Shown in pieces: positions 30,754 to 38,130 of a DNA stretch of 46,483 nucleotides. The DNA is from Thermogladius sp. (GTDB lineage Archaea; Thermoproteota; Thermoprotei_A; Sulfolobales; Desulfurococcaceae), in NCBI GenBank assembly GCA_022759365.1, contig JAEMPJ010000007.1, positions 73,372-119,854 on the forward strand, given 5' to 3'. Positions within the stretch are counted from its first letter, which is position 1. Each line of letters starts with the position of its first letter. A program made the position numbers and the translations under genes. The notes under the pieces are model-generated. The model saw only the letters and a list, made by a program, of their open reading frames with translations, was not told the origin of the DNA and made no database searches.

Positions 30754-31673
30754 GACTTATCGGCCTCCTTGATCAACGTGAAGAAGAAGTCTTCCAGGCT
30801 CCTCTCCTCTCTCCCAGCCTCCAGCACGCCTACACCGTTTTTAACAAGCTCAGCGATTATCTCGTCAACGTTGCTCGAGGGCTTTCTAACGAGTACCTTA
30901 GAGCCATCTAAAACCACTGGTTCACCGAACCTGCTCAGTATCCTCAAGACGTTTTCATCAACCCTGTTTAAGGCGAGCTTGACGCCTGCACCGGCTTTAC
31001 TCTTTATCTCCTCCATCGGGTACACTCCTACAATCCTCCCCTTATGTATGAAGACAACCCTGTCAGCTATATCTTCTACCTCGCTCAGTATATGCGAGGA
31101 GAACAAGACGGCCTTACCCCTCTTCTTGAACTCCTTGGTTAAACCCCTGAAGAAGGCTATCCCCTGTGGATCCAACCCGTTTAAGACCTCGTCGAATATG
31201 AAGTTCGGTGGATCGTTCATCATCGACACTGCTAGGGCAAACCTCTTCTTCATCCCCTGAGAGAAGTAAGAGAGCTTCATGTTAAGCGCGTTGCCCAGCC
31301 CGAATTCCTCGAGTAGCTCCCTGCCCAGCCTCCTAGCCTCTGAGCTGCTCAACCCGTAGTACCCTGCTATATAGGTGAAGTAGTCTAACGCCTTGAACTC
31401 TGTCTCGAATATAGGTTGCTCTGGAACCCAGCCGACTCTCTCCGAGGCTTTCTTCTTCTCCCTTAGAACGGAGTATCCATCTATCAACACCTCCCCGCTG
31501 TCCGGCGGTAGAACCCCAACGGCTATCCTTATGGTAGTTGTCTTACCGGCACCGTTCAACCCTACGTATCCTACTACTTCCCCGTTAGGAACCTTGAATG
31601 ACACATCCTCTAGAACTCTCTTCCTCCCAAAAGACTTGTAGACGCTCACGATCTCAATTGTCAAACCAGACAT
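30750..31673 (-). CDS. ABC transporter ATP-binding protein
   Basis: A 307-residue ATPase. It has Walker A GLNGAGKTTT near residue 38-47, a Q-loop in WVPEQPIF, signature YFSQGMKKR, Walker B NFIFDEVLNGLDP and a switch His in FSSHILSEVED. The roughly 85-residue C-terminal extension matches the CcmA/DrrA type that pairs with ABC-2 permeases. It is the first gene of a two-gene unit with the permease downstream. Confidence 0.95.
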   Translation of the reverse strand: MSGLTIEIVSVYKSFGRKRVLEDVSFKVPNGEVVGYVGLNGAGKTTTIRIAVGVLPPDSGEVLIDGYSVLREKKKASERVGWVPEQPIFETEFKALDYFTYIAGYYGLSSSEARRLGRELLEEFGLGNALNMKLSYFSQGMKKRFALAVSMMNDPPNFIFDEVLNGLDPQGIAFFRGLTKEFKKRGKAVLFSSHILSEVEDIADRVVFIHKGRIVGVYPMEEIKSKAGAGVKLALNRVDENVLRILSRFGEPVVLDGSKVLVRKPSSNVDEIIAELVKNGVGVLEAGREERSLEDFFFTLIKEADKS

Positions 31674-31719
31674 CCTTGAACATTAGGATGTGGGAGACCG
31701 CTAAAAAATCTGCTGGACG

Positions 31720-32529
31720 CTAGCTCTCCGGCGGGGGGATTATGGTAAGCGTTTTAACAGGGTAGTCTCTAAGCCTCTCCTTCCACATCTCTCCTAGACC
31801 TAGTATGACTATTATATCTGAGATCGTTACACGGGCTTTCTCCAGCATTTCGATGACGGCTCTCAAAGTCTTACCAGAGTAGACAACGTCTGCTAGTATG
31901 AGCACGAAGTCTTTCCTACTCAGCATGTCCCTGTCTATGTACAGTGTTTCAGCCTCCTTAGGGGATCTAACGACCACTGAACTATAGTATTGGACGCCGG
32001 GGTAACTCCTCCTCTTCACGGGGATTATTGAGGCGCCCAACTCCATGCCCAGGAGCGAGCCGAGGGGTAGGACAGACTCGGCTGTCACGACGATTTTAGT
32101 CACATTGGTTGGGACCAGCTCTAGTAGTAGGAGTATTGAGAGGAGCCTGATGATATACGGGTCTTTGAGGACTCTGGACAAGTCTATTAAAGTACTCTTC
32201 TCGTGCTCAACCAACTCCTTCAAGAGGTGGTTTATGTCTATCGATAAAGCCAGCTCTGATAGAATGCTCACCGCCTGCTCGTAGCTGGGTATAATGTTGC
32301 CTCTAACATACCGGCATAACACGGACTCAGGCACGTTCGTCAACATGGATAGATCCTTGTAGGAGAGGTTTGTCTTCAGCAACCTCAGCATCTCGTTAGC
32401 CAGCAACCTAATCTTCATCCTATTAGCTTTTGTTGAACCGTAGACCCTGTTGATATTGCTCATCATCTGAGCTATTTCGCTCTCTAAAGGCTTCCTCACA
32501 ACGATTGTGGTGACTGGGGTTCTAACCAT
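31720..32529 (-). CDS. HTH-phosphoribosyltransferase regulator (GfcR-like)
   Basis: A 269-residue protein with an N-terminal Xre-like helix-turn-helix (LSYKDLSMLTNVPESVLCRYVRG, about residues 62-84) and a C-terminal type I phosphoribosyltransferase fold whose PRPP loop reads VLILADVVYSGKTL. Archaeal GfcR-type proteins use this architecture to sense a phosphoribosyl or sugar ligand and control carbon metabolism. The start is ATG 32529, giving MVRTPVTTIVVRKP; the longer reading would run into the divergent gene. A palindrome sits 10 nt before the start. Confidence 0.82.
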   Translation of the reverse strand: MVRTPVTTIVVRKPLESEIAQMMSNINRVYGSTKANRMKIRLLANEMLRLLKTNLSYKDLSMLTNVPESVLCRYVRGNIIPSYEQAVSILSELALSIDINHLLKELVEHEKSTLIDLSRVLKDPYIIRLLSILLLLELVPTNVTKIVVTAESVLPLGSLLGMELGASIIPVKRRSYPGVQYYSSVVVRSPKEAETLYIDRDMLSRKDFVLILADVVYSGKTLRAVIEMLEKARVTISDIIVILGLGEMWKERLRDYPVKTLTIIPPPES

Positions 32530-32538
32530 GTAATCAAC

Positions 32539-32553
32539 CTTATCAATGATAAG
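32539..32553. promoter_or_regulatory. Palindrome in the divergent PRTase-regulator promoter
   Basis: CTTATC-AAT-GATAAG is a perfect 6-3-6 inverted repeat. It lies between the regulator start (32529) and a TATA-like TTTAATATAG (32554-32563) that can serve both directions: for the plus gene it predicts a start near 32,585, for the regulator near 32,533. This is a good candidate operator for autoregulation. Confidence 0.5.
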
Positions 32554-32588
32554 TTTAATATAGCTGAATAAAAACTTATTCAACCGGG

Positions 32589-33071
32589 ATGAATGGGGTC
32601 TTAAGTTCCGACCCGGTGAGGAGAAACCCACGCTACGACCGGTGGATTAAACTGGTTGAAGTAAGGCTCGGCAAGCAGCTCGAGGATATTGGTTTCACCC
32701 TCAATGAAATATACGAGGCTGTGGCAGAGGGGGTTTTGGAGGGGTGGAGCTATCTCGTTCTCTGCGGCTCTTGCGGTAGCTGGGAATACTGTGTTGTGGC
32801 TTCAGCGACCTACGAGGGCGAGGGCTTCGAGGTAAAACCCGTGGGCCTGAGAGCATCTGTCGGCGAGGACCACCCGTTCGATGAGGTGGCCGAGAGAATA
32901 CTCTCGATCTCGAGGACGGTTGTCAAGAAGGGTGGCAGGGTCTTCTTCTACATCCCCCTCGAGTACGCTAAGTCTGTGAAGATACTTTTATGCGGTGACT
33001 CAAGGCCTTCTGGTATAAGAGTCGAGGAGCTATTATTTGAGGAAGTGGAGTTTATCGGTGGGGGAGAGTAG
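32589..33071 (+). CDS. Hypothetical protein upstream of XPB
   Basis: A 160-residue protein without a family I recognise. A CGSCGSWEYC segment near the middle has three Cys in ten residues and may bind metal. The remainder is alpha/beta with a hydrophobic core and an acidic end. It begins with ATG and probably leaderless. The stop is directly followed by the XPB start codon, so the two genes are translationally linked, which hints at a role with that helicase; this is inference from position only. Confidence 0.65.
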   Translation: MNGVLSSDPVRRNPRYDRWIKLVEVRLGKQLEDIGFTLNEIYEAVAEGVLEGWSYLVLCGSCGSWEYCVVASATYEGEGFEVKPVGLRASVGEDHPFDEVAERILSISRTVVKKGGRVFFYIPLEYAKSVKILLCGDSRPSGIRVEELLFEEVEFIGGGE

Positions 33072-34724
33072 GTGGTTGTAGTCAAAGCGAGGGGGTGGGT
33101 GAGCGACGAGGATTTCCAGGAGTTGCTTAGGGTGGGGAGGTATATTGGTAGGGTGGGTGGGAGTGTTTTATTCGAGCTCGACGTCGGGAAGGCTGTTTCA
33201 AACGGGTATAGCTTTGAGGATGTCGTAAACCTGGTCAACGAGTTGAACCTCGAGGTCGAGGGCTCTATCGAGGAGCTGAGAGGCGAGTTCAGCAAGTACA
33301 AGGTCTCACTCGAATACGATCCCCAAACCGGCTACGTGGTAGTTAAAATCCCCCTGATCCTCCACGGGAGGGTCAAGGAGAAACTACAGCAGGTTGGTGC
33401 TAGGAGGCTTGGGCTCCAGAACGATGTGGTAGTCTATAAGCTCCTGCCCTACATGCTACCCACCCTGGGCAAGTTGCTTCAGGCAAGCGGCTTGAGCATC
33501 GAGGATAAACAAGGGTTGCTGGCCAAGAAGGCGTTGCCTTTTAAACCCGAGCTCGTCAACGTGAAGCTGAGAGACTACCAGGAGGAGGCTTTAGCAAAGT
33601 GGTTTGAGAATAATGGTACCGGCATCATAGCCCTCCCGACGGGCTCCGGCAAGACTCTGATAGGGATTGCCGCACTGACAAGGATTTCGGAGAGGACGCT
33701 CATAGTGACGTATACGAGAGAGCAGGCCCTACAGTGGAGGGAGGCGATCTTAAAATACACTAACACCCCCGGCCACATGGTGGGGTTGCTCTACAGCGAG
33801 GAGAAGAGGATCGCGCCTATAACAATCACGACTTATCAAAGCGGCTTCAGGGTGATAAGAGAGATAGCCCACCAGTACAGCCTGCTGATAGTAGACGAAG
33901 TCCACCACTTGCCGGCGGACAAGTTCAGGTTTATCGCAGTCCACGCTATAGCGCCCTACAGGATGGGTTTATCGGCTACGCCGTACAGAGAGGACGGGAG
34001 GCACGAGGATTTATTCCCCCTGCTAGGGGGCATAGTCTACTATAAGACCCCCAGCGAGCTGTCGGAGCGAGGCTACCTGGCTAAATACGTCGTCTACACG
34101 GTGAAGGCTAGGCTCAACCCCGAGGAGTGGAAGACGTACCTCGAGCTGAGGACTCTATTCGAGAAGTACGCTGCTGGCAGACCCTTCGATAAACTGGTTG
34201 AGGAGGCTTCAAGAGGCGATAAATCCGCTGCCGAGGCCCTCAGAATCCACAGCAAGATTAGAATGCTCCTAGCCAGGTCTAAATCCAAGATTGAGAAGGC
34301 TGTTGAGATAGCCCGCCGGGAGCTCGAGAAAGGGGGCAAGATAATTATCTTCACCCAATACGTTGAGCAAGCCGAGGAGATCGCTAAGAGACTTAACGCC
34401 TGGTTGCTAACCGGTGAGACGCCTGTGGATGAGAGGAGGAAGGCTCTCGAGGAATTCAAGGCGGCTAAATCAGGGGTTCTGGTTGTAACCACGGTTGGAG
34501 ACGAGGGGCTTGATATACCCGACGCCAATGTCGGCATCATAGTCTCGGGCACCGGCTCCAGGAGGCAGTTTATACAGAGGTTGGGCAGGATATTGAGGCC
34601 TAAGCCGGGTGGCGGTGAGGCGAGGCTGTATGAGATCGTTATTGAGAAGACAAGCGAGGAGTTCCAGGCTAGGAAGAGGAAGAGCATGGACTTAGACGAG
34701 TTCTCTAGCTCTTCTTCATCTTAG
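33072..34724 (+). CDS. xpb: XPB/Rad25-family DNA helicase
   Basis: A 550-residue SF2 helicase of the archaeal XPB type. An N-terminal damage-recognition-like region (residues 1-160) precedes the helicase core with Walker A LPTGSGKTL near 192, motif II VDEVHH near 274, motif III SATPYRED and motif VI QRLGRILRP near 500, and a Ser-rich end. In other crenarchaea XPB works with the nuclease Bax1, usually encoded next to it; no Bax1 gene is seen here. The start is GTG after GTGGGGGAG, immediately after the upstream stop. Confidence 0.92.
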   Translation: MVVVKARGWVSDEDFQELLRVGRYIGRVGGSVLFELDVGKAVSNGYSFEDVVNLVNELNLEVEGSIEELRGEFSKYKVSLEYDPQTGYVVVKIPLILHGRVKEKLQQVGARRLGLQNDVVVYKLLPYMLPTLGKLLQASGLSIEDKQGLLAKKALPFKPELVNVKLRDYQEEALAKWFENNGTGIIALPTGSGKTLIGIAALTRISERTLIVTYTREQALQWREAILKYTNTPGHMVGLLYSEEKRIAPITITTYQSGFRVIREIAHQYSLLIVDEVHHLPADKFRFIAVHAIAPYRMGLSATPYREDGRHEDLFPLLGGIVYYKTPSELSERGYLAKYVVYTVKARLNPEEWKTYLELRTLFEKYAAGRPFDKLVEEASRGDKSAAEALRIHSKIRMLLARSKSKIEKAVEIARRELEKGGKIIIFTQYVEQAEEIAKRLNAWLLTGETPVDERRKALEEFKAAKSGVLVVTTVGDEGLDIPDANVGIIVSGTGSRRQFIQRLGRILRPKPGGGEARLYEIVIEKTSEEFQARKRKSMDLDEFSSSSSS

Positions 34725-34923
34725 CTCTAATAGATTCAAGCAACCTCCTATCGATTCCCATCTTCCTGATTATCTCGAGGACCTTCGCATAAGCCTCGTC
34801 ATCGCTTGAAGCCTCAACGTTGAAGACGATGTTGGTTCCAGCCAGGGCAATCCTATACCTGGTCTTACCTAGGAAAACGTACTTCTCGACCAGGGTTAGG
34901 TCGCTTGTGGAGATCTCGCTCAA
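34705..34923 (-). CDS. Small hypothetical protein
   Basis: A 72-residue protein with a predicted beta-beta-alpha layout (EKYVFLGKTRYRIALAGTNIVFNVEASSDDEAY) and a basic C-terminal helix. No family recognised. The TTG at 34923 is the only plausible start and comes directly after box D of a C/D RNA candidate, so mRNA and sRNA are probably processed from one transcript. It overlaps the end of xpb convergently by 20 nt. Confidence 0.6.
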   Translation of the reverse strand: MSEISTSDLTLVEKYVFLGKTRYRIALAGTNIVFNVEASSDDEAYAKVLEIIRKMGIDRRLLESIRAKMKKS

Positions 34924-34976
34924 TCAGCCAACCCCTTTTATCATCACGTGTCAGCGATCGAGGGCTTCCTCACCCA
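34921..34976 (-). ncRNA. C/D box guide RNA candidate between HIT and small hypothetical genes
   Basis: On the minus strand: C GTGAGGA (34973-34967), guide AGCCCTCGATCG (12 nt), D' CTGA (34954-34951), spacer CAC, C' GTGATGA (34947-34941), guide TAAAAGGGGTTGG (13 nt) and D CTGA (34927-34924). It fills the gap between the HIT stop codon (34978-34980) and the next start codon (34923) almost exactly. No separate promoter is visible, so release from the HIT transcript is likely. Predicted targets are CGATCGAGGGCT and CCAACCCCTTTTA. Confidence 0.7.
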
Positions 34977-34977
34977 G

Positions 34978-35460
34978 CTATGAAGTAGGCCAGTTCTCCT
35001 TTAATAACCTGTATGTCTCGGAGAGCGCTATGGGGAGGGTCTTCGTCTCGGCGATGACAGGCATGAAATTGCTGTCGCCAGTCCAGCGTGGGACTACATG
35101 AACGTGTACGTGGCCTGGTACCCCGGCTCCCGCAGGCCTCCCGATGTTCACCCCTATATTAAACCCCTCAGGGTTCACGGCCTTCCTCAACGCTGTGATA
35201 GACTGGTTGATAAGCTTCACTAACTCCATGAGCTCCTCATCGTTCATTTTCTCAAGGCTCTCCACGTGCCTGTAGGGGGCTATCATCAAGTGGCCGCTGT
35301 TGTAGGGGAAGGTGTTTAAGACGACGAAGTTGAATCTCCCCCTGTACACGATGTAGGCCTCTTCATCCCTCATCTCCTTGAGCCTGCAGAACAAGCATTC
35401 CTGAGCACTGGTAGCAGTCTTCACGTACTGGTATCTCCAGGGCGACCAGAGGATCCTCGT
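34978..35460 (-). CDS. HIT-family nucleotide hydrolase (start codon unusual)
   Basis: A protein of about 160 residues with the histidine triad HVHVHVVP and an N-terminal CLFC metal pair, as in Ap4A/ADP-ribose-type HIT hydrolases. The first standard start, GTG 35424, gives 148 residues but cuts off the conserved LWSPWRYQYV segment, which is encoded in frame just upstream. Before the next stop there is no ATG, GTG or TTG; ACG (35460-35458), 5 nt after a GGTGG site at 35466-35470, is the best-placed start, ATC (35454) the alternative. TATA-like TTTAAA lies at about 35,489-35,494. Confidence 0.85.
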   Translation of the reverse strand, partial: TRILWSPWRYQYVKTATSAQECLFCRLKEMRDEEAYIVYRGRFNFVVLNTFPYNSGHLMIAPYRHVESLEKMNDEELMELVKLINQSITALRKAVNPEGFNIGVNIGRPAGAGVPGHVHVHVVPRWTGDSNFMPVIAETKTLPIALSETYRLLKENWPTS

Positions 35461-35560
35461 TTAAACCACCTGCTCCAGCTACACCTGGTTTAAATTTTAG
35501 CGTTGTGTAGGAATATATGTGTAGTGAGGCAAAACACGTTAAAGGCTGTGGGGTGGCGTA

Positions 35561-36331
35561 TTGGACTCGCCTCCTTTGATCGCAGTCGTCGAATACTCTA
35601 TCACACTACTCTTCCTCATACCCTTCGCGATATACGACTACAAGAGAAGGGATATCCCAGACAAACTAGTGTACTTGTTCCTCGCGTCTTCAGTAATCCT
35701 AGGTATACTCGCCTACACGGATGTTGCACCAGCCCTCCCCATCACGGCTGTCGGGCTCTATTTCTTCATCTCAGTGGTTCCACTACCACTCGTCCTCTTG
35801 GTTTTAGCGGAGTTAAAGCTTATGGGCTTCGCGGACTTCTTCGTAGTCTTATCTCTCTCTATAATGTACAGTTTACCGATGAGGTATCCCACGCTACTCG
35901 CCTCCACGAATATCCCGATCCCGCCGATATCATTCTACGTCCTGATCAACGCGCTAATACTCCAGGTTATAGTCCACTACTCTATCACGGTTGCCCGGGT
36001 GCTTAGACACGGGTTCAAGCTGCCTGGGGGGCTGGGGGTATTGGATAAGGCTTACCTGCTAATAGCGGGCTGGCCCGTCAGAGTCGGCGAGGTGGTTGAT
36101 AAAGAATACTACACGCCTCTCCTAGTGCCCTTCGAGAGAGAGCCCGGTGGAGTAGAGTGGCGTATCACCCGGTTGACTAGGATAGAGGATCCTGGATTGA
36201 GGTCGAGGATAAGAGAGTTCCTGGAAAGAGGCTTAATATCGCGCGACGAGGTAATATGGGCTTCCTACGGCCACCCGCTTGTCACGTATATAGCCGTCGG
36301 CTTCATAGTCTACATACTGCTCGGCTTCTAG
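35561..36331 (+). CDS. A24-type prepilin/preflagellin peptidase
   Basis: A 256-residue membrane protease with about six helices. The two catalytic aspartates of the family are visible: one in IYDYKRRDIPDKL after the first helix and one in KLMGFADFFV. Such enzymes (PibD/FlaK) cleave class III signal peptides of archaeal pili and archaella. A C-terminal cytoplasmic region of some 90 residues before a final helix is unusual for the short FlaK type. The start is TTG 5 nt after GGTGG. It is divergent from the HIT gene. Confidence 0.75.
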   Translation: MDSPPLIAVVEYSITLLFLIPFAIYDYKRRDIPDKLVYLFLASSVILGILAYTDVAPALPITAVGLYFFISVVPLPLVLLVLAELKLMGFADFFVVLSLSIMYSLPMRYPTLLASTNIPIPPISFYVLINALILQVIVHYSITVARVLRHGFKLPGGLGVLDKAYLLIAGWPVRVGEVVDKEYYTPLLVPFEREPGGVEWRITRLTRIEDPGLRSRIREFLERGLISRDEVIWASYGHPLVTYIAVGFIVYILLGF

Positions 36332-36333
36332 AA

Positions 36334-37302
36334 CTACTCTTCAGCGTCCCTTATACCTTCCTCCGTGATTACGAAGACGGCTTCACCCTCGGGTAGGTGG
36401 GGCGCGTCCACGACCCTCGCAATCCTCTTATTCCCCTTTGACTTCCTCAACTGGACTCTAATGCCCGGCGTGTGGGCTAGGACATGCCCTCCGACAGCCG
36501 TGGTTGGGTCGCCGTAGAACACGTCCGGTCTAGCCATAACCTGGTTTGTCACCACGACAGCCAGGTTGTATGCTTCAGCGAGCCTCATCAGCTGGTGTAG
36601 GTGGGCGTTGAGCTTCTGCTGTCTCTCGGCTAGGTGTTCTCTACCAGGGTACTCGGCTCTAAAGTGGCTTGTAACGCTGTCTACTGCGACAAGCTTAACG
36701 TTGTTCTTCGGCACGAAGCTGAACAACTCTTCGACAATACTTATCTGGTGGTCGCTGTTGTACGCTCTCTGGTAGAAGATGTTCTCCATGGCTTTATCAG
36801 GGTCTAAGCCGACCCCCCTCGCCATAGCCTCTATCCTCTCCCACCTGAAAGTACCCTCTGTGTCTATGTAGACTGCCTTACCCGACAAGCCTCCCTTCTC
36901 CGGTGGTAGCTGGACGTTGACTGCTAGCTGGTGGCATATCTGGGTTTTACCTGAGCCGTACTCGCCGAAGAACTCTGTAATAGTCTTTGTCTCAATGCCC
37001 CCTCCAAGAATATTGTCTAGTTCCCTACTCCCGGTTGTTATCTTCCTTATTGAGAGCCTCTCGTTCTTCACGTCTCTAGCGGTCTTGAAGGTTAAGCCGA
37101 GCACTTTTCTCGCGCTGTCTATAATCCTCGAAACCGTGGTTGGGGGGAGGCCAGTCTTCTCCGAGATTTCTTCCGGCCTAGCCACTATTAGAGCCCAAAC
37201 AGTCGTGTAGCCTGCTGACTCGAGCTTCTCGGCTATCTGTGGGTTGACGTTCGGCAAATCCTTGATGTAAATAATCTTGCCTGAAGACTCGGACTCACTC
37301 AT
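36334..37302 (-). CDS. radA: DNA repair and recombination protein RadA
   Basis: A 322-residue archaeal recombinase of the Rad51/RecA family that forms filaments on single-stranded DNA. An N-terminal helix-hairpin-helix domain ([18 protein letters not shown]) is followed by Walker [10 protein letters not shown], Walker B LVAVDSV and the DNA loop region [10 protein letters not shown]. The start is ATG after GGGTGG. It sits downstream of the small zinc-ribbon and ASCH genes on the same strand. Confidence 0.97.
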   Translation of the reverse strand: MSESESSGKIIYIKDLPNVNPQIAEKLESAGYTTVWALIVARPEEISEKTGLPPTTVSRIIDSARKVLGLTFKTARDVKNERLSIRKITTGSRELDNILGGGIETKTITEFFGEYGSGKTQICHQLAVNVQLPPEKGGLSGKAVYIDTEGTFRWERIEAMARGVGLDPDKAMENIFYQRAYNSDHQISIVEELFSFVPKNNVKLVAVDSVTSHFRAEYPGREHLAERQQKLNAHLHQLMRLAEAYNLAVVVTNQVMARPDVFYGDPTTAVGGHVLAHTPGIRVQLRKSKGNKRIARVVDAPHLPEGEAVFVITEEGIRDAEE

Positions 37303-37359
37303 TTAAACCACCCAATCATGCATCAACATTTTTAAACCGGCTATTTACGTTAACCCGTG

Positions 37360-37521
37360 TTAATCACCGCTCTCAACATACTCCAATATGTCGTGGAAAG
37401 TGTTCCTCCGGCAGTAGGGGCAGTAGTGGAACAACTGCTTGAACTCCTTCTTCAAGGGGAAGCTGACCTCAAGCTTCCAGGTGTTACCGCACTCTCTGCA
37501 CTTCAACAACCAGTAGGGTAT
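37360..37521 (-). CDS. Small zinc-ribbon protein (unusual start)
   Basis: An unlisted gene of 49-53 codons. The product carries two Cys pairs, CRECGNTW and CPYCRRNTF, about 20 residues apart, a clear zinc ribbon, and ends EYVESGD. Between the previous in-frame stop and the first Cys the only candidates are ATA at 37521, 7 nt after a GAGGTG site (37534-37529) that overlaps the ASCH stop, and TTG at 37509, which lacks a well-spaced site. Position in line with the ASCH and radA genes suggests cotranscription. Function unknown. Confidence 0.65.
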   Translation of the reverse strand: MPYWLLKCRECGNTWKLEVSFPLKKEFKQLFHYCPYCRRNTFHDILEYVESGD

Positions 37522-37527
37522 CCTCCT

Positions 37528-38115
37528 TCACCTCTCCTCTCTCAATATCTGTTTTTCGACAAGCAGTCTCAGGACACGGTTTAAAAGATCTACCAGGAGG
37601 TCTCTCTTCCCCGGATCCTTGAGGACTCTCGCAACAGTCAAATCTATGTCACCCGTCCTTGTTAGCTCTAGGAGAAGCCTGGACTCGAATCCGGTTAACT
37701 CTTTCGACAAATACCTTAAACCGATTCTAGCCAGCTCCACTGGGCTCAAGCCCCCGAAAGGCTTGTTTAAATTCACGGTGTCAACCCTTTTAACAACCCG
37801 TAGACCGATGACAGTTACATACTCGTCTTCGCTTATACCCGGGTAGAGCTTTTTCAAAGTTTTCAACAGCTCGGCTTTGTTCTCGAAGCCATCCCTTTTA
37901 GCCTCGTCCTCGCTTATATCTCTAAGCTTCTTGTAATACACGTACTCTACTCTGGCGACCGCTATAGGCCTTGAACCAGCGTGGAGGATAACCTCTCTAT
38001 ACCTGGGTTTGACAATACCCCTCCTGATAGTAGTCGTTTTAGAGCCCTCGATTAATCTAGTAGCATACTCCTCCTTGAACAAGATGTGCCTTCCCAAAAA
38101 TCTGCGCTCGGTCAT
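37528..38115 (-). CDS. ASCH-domain protein
   Basis: A 195-residue protein. The N-terminal 110 residues form an ASCH (PUA-like) domain, with FKEEYATRLIEGSKTTTIRRG as the ligand-site signature and a later EYVTVIGLRVV strand. The C-terminal 80 residues are helical. ASCH proteins bind RNA or modified nucleosides. It lies 15 nt downstream of thrS on the same strand and its stop overlaps the binding site of the small zinc-ribbon gene. Confidence 0.85.
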   Translation of the reverse strand: MTERRFLGRHILFKEEYATRLIEGSKTTTIRRGIVKPRYREVILHAGSRPIAVARVEYVYYKKLRDISEDEAKRDGFENKAELLKTLKKLYPGISEDEYVTVIGLRVVKRVDTVNLNKPFGGLSPVELARIGLRYLSKELTGFESRLLLELTRTGDIDLTVARVLKDPGKRDLLVDLLNRVLRLLVEKQILREER

Positions 38116-38130
38116 CTGCGACTACTCTAC

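Noticed and set aside
35503-36006. Second plus-strand reading frame over the prepilin peptidase gene
   Set aside because: It lies in another frame of a clear membrane-protein gene and lacks a binding site and coherent composition.
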